A stretch of 64,000 bases of DNA from Chaetoceros tenuissimus (lineage: Eukaryota; Bacillariophyta; Thalassiosirophyceae; Chaetocerotales; Chaetocerotaceae): NCBI GenBank assembly GCA_021927905.1, contig BLLK01000047.1:1-64000 (forward strand). Direction: 5' to 3'. The position numbers and the translations under genes are program-made. Positions 53,312 through 62,783 of the stretch are shown piece after piece. The notes under the pieces were generated by a model. It was given only the letters and a program-made list of their open reading frames with translations. It did not search any database and was not told the DNA's origin. The first letter of the stretch is position 1, and each line of letters starts with the position of its first letter.

Positions 53312-55028
53312 AGGAGTTTCTACAACCGCACAGGTCCCGCAGGTATTAGATGCTAAAGGCCAACTTCCATACTCAGTAGTCCATTGCACTCTGAAGAAAT
53401 TCTCGTTGCTTTCTTCTACATGTGAAACAATGTTGCTGCTATCAAAGATGTCATGAACGATTGCGATGTTACCATTCTTGGCAATCTTTAGAAGCAAGTT
53501 GCATGAATCTTTGGACCAAAAGAACATGTCGTTCAAACGATAATCTCCATTGACTTGATTGAAATCACATGTAATCATAGACATTGCACTGCAGCGAACA
53601 GCTGCAGTTTCGTACATTAACCTTTCGCCATCATATTTCTTGTTTCTATCTGCATTCAGGGAAAATTGGGTACAGCAGGCCTCTGAGGCTTCGGCTAGAT
53701 TTGGATTTGCACACATTGCTCTCATCGAACGAATCCTTGGCGTGATTTTCATTGGATTATTGTAGAATGCAGTATGAACGCAAGGTTCTGGGACATATTC
53801 AAAATACGCACCCTCTGCAACTTGCACAACTCGAATAGTATCCATATTTGGATCGCATTCAGGACCATTTTCACAGTTTGTAATGGTTGCATCTAATGTT
53901 ACAGTAGTTTGATAGCGACAATTACCTTGCGTATCTGCATTACATAGTTTTTCACGCAAAGGTGAGGAAGTTGAAAGGGTCAATCTCGCAACTGAATCAA
54001 GGGTTTCATAAGCTGAAGGATCAGTGCTAAGTTCTGGAAGGGGCTTACTTCCAAGGAATCTAAACGTGGCGCCTTTGTAAAGATATCCTTTAGATGGAAG
54101 ATCTTCACATTTCACATATCTATCACCAATGTAACCACCAGTCGTGTCGGTCTTTGGGAAACGATCTCTCCATTCAGCAATAATTCTCATCGGATCAAGC
54201 CGATTGCCTCTAGATGGGACAGCAGCTTCGATATTGGACCGAGTTGGTTGCAAGTCAAAACCTGTCCAAGCTCTTGCGAGTGACTCAATATCATCATTGG
54301 TGTAAGACAGCAGTGGATTTCCATCTTCGCCTAGAAGCAATGTGCCGTCAATGTTGAGCTTATTTAGTCCAATCGTGAATAGTTGCATGATTTCTCTTGC
54401 ATAGTTCTCATCAGCTTGCGATTTAATTTCATACTCTTCCCAAAGGAATGCTGAACTCCGAGATCCAAGGAATGAAAGATGCTCTGCCATTAAAGGGCTA
54501 AAACTAATTTCCTTTAAAATCTGCCTATAATTTGTGAACGCATTACGAACAAAGATATCGTAGTATGAAAGGAACCACTCCGAGTATCTTACACCGCCGC
54601 CTGTTTGACATATTAGATTATAAGTATTAATTTCATTCCAAGCGAATATCAAAGAAGATATGCATCTAAGCTTTCTTACCAACTGCATCTGTTACAACTA
54701 CAAGAATTTGAGCAAGACTCCAAGCTATAAGTAAGATACGTAAGAATTAAATTCAAGCGAATATCAAACAAACTATTCATGAAGGCTTTCTTACCAATAC
54801 GTTGCCTTAACTGATCTTCAGCTTCTAATGCCATTGCATACCACACGTTCACTTTATCTTCTCCATTGGGACTAGCACCTTGAATAGTGTACTCATAATC
54901 GTCGTGAATGCCAAATGTAAATTCATTCGACTTCACATTTGCAACTTCATTATAAGATCCGCAGACCAAGACAGCGTTATCATTCTCATTGGGAGGATTG
55001 AAATAGTTTGTAAAATAAGACAATTTCT
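53312..55028 (-). pseudogene. DUF1800 gene A, isolated 5' exons (copy 1)
   Basis: Three exons splice in phase: 55028-54795 (ends AEDQLRQRI), 54724-54680 (AWSLAQILVVVTDAV), 54600-53312 (GGGVRYSEWFLSYYDIF, DENYAREIMQLFTIGLNKL, then ARAWTGFDLQP). This is the DUF1800 core, followed by a Cys-containing insertion. The exon end at 53312 is phase 0, whereas the next A exon at 49890 needs phase 1, so direct splicing would break the frame. The N-terminal exons (signal peptide, start of DUF1800) are missing upstream, where gene Q begins on the other strand. So this is a fragment of a broken gene, or the assembly is wrong here. Confidence 0.7.
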
Positions 55029-55157
55029 ATATTCATCAAATCCGACGAGTTTGAAACCAAAGAAGAATTACAAGTTGAAACCGAAGAAGAATTACAAGTA
55101 GAAACAAAACACATTTCGCAGCATAGAGAAAAAGTGGAGTTTGTGAAAGATGTAGAT

Positions 55158-56408
55158 ATGTGTCTCGGGAATTTTCGAAGTGACTTGTTTTACAAAAATC
55201 ATCTTTGTTTTTCAAAACGCAGTCAATGGGAGTCGTGGGCCCTTTTCTCTATAGACGACCATAGAATGGATGAATTCTCATCAGATAAAAAAAGTAGATG
55301 GGTGTCTGCACGTACGAAAGCGAGAAATAAAAAGATCTCTCTTATTGTATCGAAAAAGAGTGATGAAGATGGCATCAGTATAGATGACAAAATTATGCAA
55401 TGTCCGAAATGCCAATATTGGCGAAATATCGACGACTACAAAAACTATACTAAAGGAAAAACGTATGGAGAATTTGTAAAGGATTTAAAAAAACACCAGA
55501 CAGTTCAATGTGTTGGATGCTGGAAGAAACTGATTCTTATCAACTCGACAAGATTTAGTAGATTGATGCTGATGTTACTTACATCAAAAGCTTCTGATGA
55601 GATAGTAGAAAAAAATTTCATACCAAACTTGAGTGAGTTGGCGTGTGTGGACGATTATTTCAAAGATGCAGGGTCTATGGATTGCGAAGCATTGCGAATC
55701 CATTTTTATCCAAAAATCAAAGGAATTGGACTTGGACAAAAGAATAGCATTGCGATACCTCTTCTACTATTCGTTTTCCGATATATTTTTGATGAAAATA
55801 TAATCGACATGACATTCGACGAAATTTGTAGCTTCCGACAAGTAGGAGTGAAAAAGGCTGGTGTTGCATCGGATTTATGTGTCGGTTTAGATGTTCATAT
55901 ACTTGAACTCACTGGAAGGTGGAATTGGAGTTTGGAGAAAGACGAAGAGAAAAGACATCATGAAATATGCCGATTCTTTGAACTTGACAAAGAAATTATG
56001 CCTCTTCTTAATCGGTCAATTGTTTCAATTTGTCAGTTGTTTCGAAACAAAGAAACTACTCTAATTGGAATCGCCATGCTGGAATGTCTATTATATTATG
56101 ATGATTGCAAATATTGCGATTTAGTATTCCACTGGTATGTAAAGGAATTTTCGAATAAAAAAAAGTCAAAGGAGAAAACACAGGCCGATATATTTGCTTG
56201 GAGAAGAAAATTTTGGGATTTATATGATCAAAAAGTCGATAAAACGCTGAATCTAAGAGCTATTGAAGATGAAGAGTTGAAAGCCCAAATGAGAATTGAA
56301 AAATATACAATCATGGTGGCCCGCCGAGTATTTTCAAAGCACAAAATTGAATTGATGCGTGCGAATTATTCCGAGATTGAATTGGTGCTGTCATTTATTC
56401 TTGACTAA
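55158..56408 (+). CDS. Uncharacterised protein Q, weakly HhH-GPD (endonuclease III)-like
   Basis: 416 residues from the first ATG; the frame is open back to 55014 without ATG, so a 5' exon may be lost at the junction near 55014-55030. Two Cys pairs (CPKC ... CVGC, residues about 75-125) suggest a zinc ribbon. Residues about 200-255 (KNSIAIPLLLFVFRYIF, FRQVGVKKAGVASDLCVGLDVHI) align by eye with the helix-hairpin-helix and Asp of endonuclease III-type glycosylases (PGVGxKTA ... VDTHV), but with key substitutions. This is weak similarity; DNA repair or DNA binding would be a guess. Lies between gene A fragments and Z. Confidence 0.5.
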   Translation: MCLGNFRSDLFYKNHLCFSKRSQWESWALFSIDDHRMDEFSSDKKSRWVSARTKARNKKISLIVSKKSDEDGISIDDKIMQCPKCQYWRNIDDYKNYTKGKTYGEFVKDLKKHQTVQCVGCWKKLILINSTRFSRLMLMLLTSKASDEIVEKNFIPNLSELACVDDYFKDAGSMDCEALRIHFYPKIKGIGLGQKNSIAIPLLLFVFRYIFDENIIDMTFDEICSFRQVGVKKAGVASDLCVGLDVHILELTGRWNWSLEKDEEKRHHEICRFFELDKEIMPLLNRSIVSICQLFRNKETTLIGIAMLECLLYYDDCKYCDLVFHWYVKEFSNKKKSKEKTQADIFAWRRKFWDLYDQKVDKTLNLRAIEDEELKAQMRIEKYTIMVARRVFSKHKIELMRANYSEIELVLSFILD

Positions 56409-56951
56409 AAAATTCATTATGTGACTAATTTTTAATCTAAATTTATGTGAATAACCGTTTATTTAACTGTAATGACCTTTCAACGCACGATAATTTCCTC
56501 CATTTCTTCTATTCTCAAAATTGAGAAATTACTTCTCCCTCCACGACAACAATTCAAATTAAGTGAATATCGCTTGAAGTAAATGTGTTTATTCTCATGT
56601 AATAATATATATTTCACATTCACTTGAAAATGCTATCTTGTGAATTGTCAGAAAAGTAATATTACCAAATTTCGAGAATGTTTGTTAGCAAAGTGTAGAT
56701 ATCTTGACTCATCTCTCACTGTAGAAAACTATGTAATGAGAATGGAATAAAATAAGGGTTACGAAAATATTTTACTACTATTCTCATTTGATTATTGCTT
56801 GATTATATATATATATCTTAGAATGCTACAATGATCTCCGTAATTGCAATTCCCCTTAACTACAATACCAATCATAGTCTAATCCTCCTCCACCACAAAA
56901 CGATCCGTATCGCATTCAATCAATTCATGGCTTCGACTCAATTCAATCAAT
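56409..56951. other. AT-rich intergenic region between convergent Q and Z
   Basis: 543 bp, no gene seen. At its right end a unit of about 27 bp containing ATTCATGGCTTCGACTCA is repeated twice in tandem (about 56917-56970), the second copy overlapping the stop codon of Z. Confidence 0.4.
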
Positions 56952-59900
56952 TCATGGCTTCGACTCAATACGTGTACCAAATTCAACATTCTCTGGATTG
57001 AAGACTGAAAGCAATACCCCGTTAGGAATATTCTCATTCAAAATGGTTACAGATCCAACCTTGTCACAAACATCAATTGCGCCTTGAACCATTGTAGTCA
57101 TATCTCCTGTAATGGATTTTTCCTTTATCATTGTTTCCGCTTCTTCCACAGACAATAAAGGAATGACTTTCATATTACTGTCCAATATACCACGACTTTC
57201 GCTCATCAGAATGAGATTTGAAGCTTTGAGAAGGGATGCAGTTTCCCAGGCACGATGACTGTCTCCATAAAAAGTAATTACTTCCAAATTCAAATTTCGG
57301 AGAATACCAACATCCATGTCGAAATATTTCTTTAGTGCCGAGGAGTTCAATACATTGTCACTAACTTTGATTACAATTGGTCTCCCTGAGAGAAATTTCA
57401 TAGAGGTACCAATTGATGATAGGATTTCAACAATCCTAGTAGGAGAGTCTGGAGTAATATTCTCATCGATTCCAACAGGAGACACGACTTTGCTTTCATG
57501 CTTCTGTTCCCCATTGCGAGTAGTAGTAGATTCTTTAGGAATTCCAACAGGAGATAAAAACACTTGGCGTGAAGTAGTAGATTCTTCAGCGGCTTGAGTA
57601 ATAGCATCATCATTGTTACCAACAGGAGACTCGCACAGGCTTTGATCCTTCTTTTCCACTCTAGTAGTAGATTCGTCAGCAGTATTGACTCCGAAATTTG
57701 CTGTTTGGTGAGATCTGAATTTGACTGCGTTCATGGAGGTAGATTCGTTATGATCGGTATCCATAATAGAATCTGGTGAAGTATCCATAATAGAATCTGG
57801 TGAAGTACTTGACTCGTCTGATGATTCGTAGTTCTCTTGCTCATTGTTCTCTTGCTCGTTTGTATCAATCTCTCTAGCGACATTCCTATTATCAATATAG
57901 ATATTTTGCAAATTCATTGCTGGTTGAGGTCTGAAATTCACTGTCGAACGAGATCTGAAGCTGACAGCCTTCATGATCGAATGGTCCATTTTAGATACTT
58001 TGCTCTTGTCATCTTTGCTCTCATCGCCAATGCTCTCAATGCCAATGCTCTCAATGCCAATACTCTCATCAATACTTTGGGAATTATCAAAAAGAGATTC
58101 TTCCATTTGTCTCTTGAATGCTTGCATTTGTTCCATTTGTCTCATGAGTGGTTGCATTTGAATCTCGACTTCCCTCTCTACATGTTCACTCACAATTGCT
58201 GGGATACCATTAGTTGGTGATAGAAACCCATTCAAAATCACATTAGTTACTTTTCCAAGAGCCTCGTCGATGTACTCAATACACTCAGATTTGATCTCAG
58301 CAATCTCAGCAGCATTCTCAGTTTCGATCTTGTCAAACATCTTGTCAATCTTCTGACATAGCGATGCTATAATCTCAGATTTAGCTTTTCCGTTTTTTGA
58401 TTTGACATAATTCTTTATCCCATCGATAAACTCTTGTGTATGTGCAATGTAGAAAACTTTTTCTTCGTCATCATCACTATCATTTTCAGAATTCTCTTCT
58501 GAATTCTCTTCACTGACGACCTTTGAAATCTCATTTTCAAAATCAACTCCTTGATCCTCCACATCATTGTCGTGTGCCTCAAGTAGTTCTGGATTCAATC
58601 TTGAACTTCTACGGTTCTGAGTTATTGGAGATGATGATTCTTTGTCATCCCTATCACTCTTGTATGCATTATTTTTCAATGTCTTTCTCCTCTTACTCCC
58701 CCTCTTGTCATAGGATCTCTCTTCATGACTCACAACCTTGGAAATATCATTATTCATATTGTCAACTGCCTCCAAATCATTGTCATGTGCCTCAAGTAGG
58801 TCTGGATTCAATCTGTTGCTTCTACGGCGACGGTTGGTATTAGGGTCAGTCTTTTCCCTCTTCGAAGATGCTGAATTTGTCTGCTCCTTCCTTGAGGAAT
58901 CTCTCTCTCTCTCTAGATTGGACGACTTTCTCTTTTTGGGTACTGTAAGGCATTTTGTTAGGTTTATATAATATTTCCAATGACCTTTGTACTCGATCTT
59001 GCTTTTAGGAGCAAAATCCTTTTTGCATTTAACCAAATGGTCGTTCCATTCCTTCTCAACAAGCTCTCCGTCAATCACTGGCATTACTTCATCTTTTGTT
59101 GTAAATAAGAAATATGAGATGATATGTACCAATGCTACAAAATGTAAATGGAAACTTACAATGCTTTCCAATGTCACACCATACAATTTTATGTCTATCA
59201 CATTTTCTATCAACTTTTTTTGCGTCCTTGTAAACAGTCATCTTTTTCATTTGTTCTTCACAAAGGGCATTCTTGCATATTAGAATATTCCCATTTTTTG
59301 CATCTTTGACTAACAAATCTTCATCTTCGAATTGTAAAACAGATCCATGGCGCTCAGGTGTGTTTGATTTTAAACACAGAGTGCAAAGCATTGGTGTTTC
59401 AGTCAGAAGTTTTTCAAAGTGATCCAAGTGCCGATGTCTATTAAGATTTGCGAAATCTTTGGAATATTTCTTAGTCATTTTGATAATCGTAAGACAAGTA
59501 GAACACTGCAAGACTTACCATTATCACATATCTTACAGTAAAAAGCATCTTTCCTATCACATTTTCTACAGCGCATATGTGTAAAGTGGATGCCTTCATG
59601 AGATTCAATTGGAAAATACATTTCCCCATAACATTTTTTCCCTCTAACAGTTCTCTGACACTTAGTCCAACAACTCTCTACTACTTTGAATTCAATGTTA
59701 TCTGGATCTATTCCTGTTGGAAATGTATCAGGTCCAAGCGATTCGGCTTTTTCGTATCTTGTGTCAAAATCCTCGTATCCTGTACTATTCCAAAATGTGC
59801 AATACCTTTTTGCTTTTTCCAAGGCATTTTTGATTTGGTCTTTTGTAAGTACTTTTGAATGATATTTCGAACAGAAAGGAATCCCTACATATCCGTATTT

Positions 59901-60459
59901 GGCATTTGATACTCTTCTCCTAGTAGTTTTAGGACGCATTTTGAAGTAATGGTCATTGCCTATTTCTTCAAGCATTTCCATGCTGCGAAAGCAGTTGAAT
60001 ATTGTATAAGGGTGCACTTTGTCTTCCTTGAATGCTTCTAATTCTGCAATCAAATGACATATCTCCACTGTAGTCATTGCCATACTTTTACCATGAATGC
60101 ACGGATGTAGTAGATGATTCTGATTATGGTGCATACCAGGAACTTCATTCTTTTTTCTTTTCATATGTTGAGTAAACAAATAAAGTGGAACATAGTGTTT
60201 ATCTTCGAGACTGGTGGCACATTCGCCTCTCTCTTTAGCAGCTTTGCAATCTTCACTCAAGACTTGTAGATACTGATGATGTAGGTGGCAGCTTTATTTT
60301 GAGACAACCAGTACTTTGATGAATGAATAATATCAAAAGACAATCACTTACATAGTTTGACATATTGATGCTTAGTGCTGTTAGGTTCTGTTGTTTTGGT
60401 GAATGGGTTGTAATTACTTCCTTTTGCTTGCTATGTTTATGATTGTAACAGCGTTTCAT
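56952..60459 (-). CDS. Zinc-cluster protein Z with degenerate N-acetylglutamate-kinase-like C-terminus
   Basis: Exons: 60459-60352 (MKRCYNHKHSKQK...), 60272 to about 59520, about 59511-59160, 59092-56952; the first and last introns fit in phase. The N-terminal half has many Cys/His pairs (CRKCDRKDAFYCKIC, CSTCLTI, LCTLC, CDRHKIVWC) typical of DNA-binding zinc clusters. The central part is acidic, with an internal duplication (RRSNRLNPDLLEAHDND and RRSSRLNPELLEAHDND), coiled coil and SPVG repeats. The last 145 residues (56955-57390) follow N-acetylglutamate kinase: RPIVIK ... LKASNLILMSESRGIL ... LLSVEEAETMI ... ITGDM ... VTILNENIPNGVLLSVFN ... GTRI. The HGGGP loop is replaced by YGDS and about 100 middle residues are gone. 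A one-base frame change at 59515-59525 (beside GTAAGTCTTGCAG) is unexplained. Confidence 0.6.
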
Positions 60460-60710
60460 TTCTCTCCTTCGTCAAGTTTCGTCGGGCTTCGTTTGGCTTT
60501 TCATGAAATCATTTGGAAATTTGTACTGGAAGTAGCTACGTGATGTTTTCACAAGGGGGGACTTGTTTCATACAAAATCTAAATTTGGAATTTTTTGTGT
60601 TTTTTGCCACCAGTTCCAGCGTGAAAAAGCGATGCAGAGACAAAGCAAAATCAAATTCATTATCAATGCACAACAGTACCGATTCGTTGTAATAGACCAC
60701 ACCTTTCATC

Positions 60711-62708
60711 ATGTCAAAGCCGCTTACAGATAGTACTAATACTACATCCAAAGGAAGGAAAAGAACTAGAGGAAGTAAGAGAGGGATTCGCAATGTCAGT
60801 CAGCGAAGAGATCCAATCGATTCCAGTCAAATGACTGATGTTGTCTTTCACGACTCAAGTTTGTCAGCATCGAGCACCTCTTCTAGAACTGCTTCATTGA
60901 GCATCTCTTCTAGAACTGCTTCATTGATATCCGAGATGAAGTCAAACATAACAAAAGCATTGAGTTTTGGATCAAATTCAAAGCAGATTGATTTGGATTC
61001 TATTGACTTATCTTCAAGTGACGACTCCTCTTCTAGTGATGAATCCTACTCTAGTGACGACTCTTCTTCTAGTGACGACTCCTCCTCTGACTCTAGTTAT
61101 GATTCAATTCAACGTGTTGGCAAGCAAAAGATATCCATGAAGCAAGGCAATCGCCGTCTTCACTCGTCTTCCAACCAGAATAGATTTAGCTCCAGTACAC
61201 TCAATCTACTTGCGACTATGCAAAGGAATCCACAAAGACCTCCTGCCTCGAGTCAAAGAGGATCTTTGGCTGCATCTAGTTCACGTAGACATCCAGTATC
61301 AAATCAAAGGGAATTGTCAATATCCAGTTCACGTACACCACCGGCGTCGAGTAGAAGAGATTCATCAGCACCAAGTTCTCGTAGAACTCCAGTCTCAAGT
61401 CGAATGGATTTGTCAGAATCAAGTGATGGACCTCCTGTAACAAGTCAAAGAGGAGCACGTAGACCTGATTTGAATGCAGACATTGATTTGAATAAATCGC
61501 CATTTCTTCAAGAATACAAAACAAAGAAGAATGAATTGAACACAAACACTAGGGCTAGGCTTCCACCAAAAGCATATCTCCAATTAGATGGTGCCACAAC
61601 TCGCACTGATGACATCAATTTCAAAAACTTTGAAAACTTTGGACTTCTTATTGTAAAGGTGGAATTTCTTTATCAACCAGGCGAAAAAGTGAAAAGACGT
61701 GATGACAAAATGTATTTTAGAAGAGCAAATGCAAAACATTTTAGAGGGCATGGAGAACTATTTCATGGCATTGTCCACAACACCCCAAATCCAAATGATA
61801 GTATTCTTTGCAAGTTGAAAGGTAAAGATCTTGACTCAAATCTTGTAAAAGTGGAATGGGTTCTTGGTTTCATTGTTTCTAATAAAACCGACTTCACGAA
61901 GTGGACCCCAATTGAATTCTTGGATTTGATACAAATGTTCGTTGGCAAAGGTAGAAACAATCTTACAGAGTTTTGTCAGGGTGGATATTCTACTGCCATC
62001 AATGACAAAGGAAATTTTGCTGTACTTCCTCGGAATTTCAAACCTGACAGGCATACACTATTAGGTTGTTTTATAATGAAGAGAGATGCTGATGGATTAG
62101 TAGAATTCGATCTTCTTCGACAGCGTGTGAGAGAGATCGCAAAACAACTGTCGCCAAATGACAGTTGTACAGCTGATAATTCAATGGCAATACTTCAAGA
62201 GAAGAACCCTCAAATGGCATCAGAGATCAAAAAGAAATTTGACACTATTGTTGAAAAATGCAAAAAAGAATTCATGATCTGCACTAGAATCAATGCACAA
62301 TGTGACGAGAGAAAAGTAGAACTTCACTTTGGAAGGGTCAATGTAAATCAAACTGAGAATTATAGTTGGTTGAAGTTTCCTCAATTTGCTAGTAAATCAA
62401 ATGTATGTTACCTCTTGTCGCTGATGAAAGTTTTTGGTAATATGCCTGTGAATCCTTTGTCGAAACCAGCATTCGTATTGAAAAGAAACGAAAAGAATCC
62501 CAATATGATCGATCTTGTTTTGACAAAGATGCGACTTGGCGGGCAATTGTATTTACGTAAACTCTTTGAAGAGGCAATGTATTTGGAAAAGAAGCAAATG
62601 AGGGGAGAGGATGGTGAAGTAGTCACAAAGTGGTGTGTACAACTTGTTCCGGAAAAATGGGTCGAGATAAAGCAATTTCTAAAAAGTGATGTTGAAATTG
62701 AGGAATAA
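60711..62708 (+). CDS. Uncharacterised Ser-rich protein P (copy 2)
   Basis: 665 residues, identical to the protein at 51239 except for the one noticed Arg for Cys change near residue 148. Divergent from Z (start codons 251 bp apart), so the two may share a promoter and act together. No family recognised; see copy 1 for sequence features. Confidence 0.6.
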   Translation: MSKPLTDSTNTTSKGRKRTRGSKRGIRNVSQRRDPIDSSQMTDVVFHDSSLSASSTSSRTASLSISSRTASLISEMKSNITKALSFGSNSKQIDLDSIDLSSSDDSSSSDESYSSDDSSSSDDSSSDSSYDSIQRVGKQKISMKQGNRRLHSSSNQNRFSSSTLNLLATMQRNPQRPPASSQRGSLAASSSRRHPVSNQRELSISSSRTPPASSRRDSSAPSSRRTPVSSRMDLSESSDGPPVTSQRGARRPDLNADIDLNKSPFLQEYKTKKNELNTNTRARLPPKAYLQLDGATTRTDDINFKNFENFGLLIVKVEFLYQPGEKVKRRDDKMYFRRANAKHFRGHGELFHGIVHNTPNPNDSILCKLKGKDLDSNLVKVEWVLGFIVSNKTDFTKWTPIEFLDLIQMFVGKGRNNLTEFCQGGYSTAINDKGNFAVLPRNFKPDRHTLLGCFIMKRDADGLVEFDLLRQRVREIAKQLSPNDSCTADNSMAILQEKNPQMASEIKKKFDTIVEKCKKEFMICTRINAQCDERKVELHFGRVNVNQTENYSWLKFPQFASKSNVCYLLSLMKVFGNMPVNPLSKPAFVLKRNEKNPNMIDLVLTKMRLGGQLYLRKLFEEAMYLEKKQMRGEDGEVVTKWCVQLVPEKWVEIKQFLKSDVEIEE

Positions 62709-62783
62709 GCTTAGAAATGAGTTTAGAAAGAAGCAAAAAGATAGATGTAGCAAAAGATATTGTATATAATTATATATTATTAC

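Larger units (their letters stand above)
49895..54528. repeat. Long direct repeat, copy 1 (4.6 kb or more)
   Basis: Matches 59367-64000 at offset 9472 bp. I noticed one mismatch (51680 T versus 61152 C, Cys versus Arg in gene P). Identity starts at 49895/59367; the other end lies beyond the window. Contents: 5' part of Z, all of P, and the DUF1800 5' part. Confidence 0.95.
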
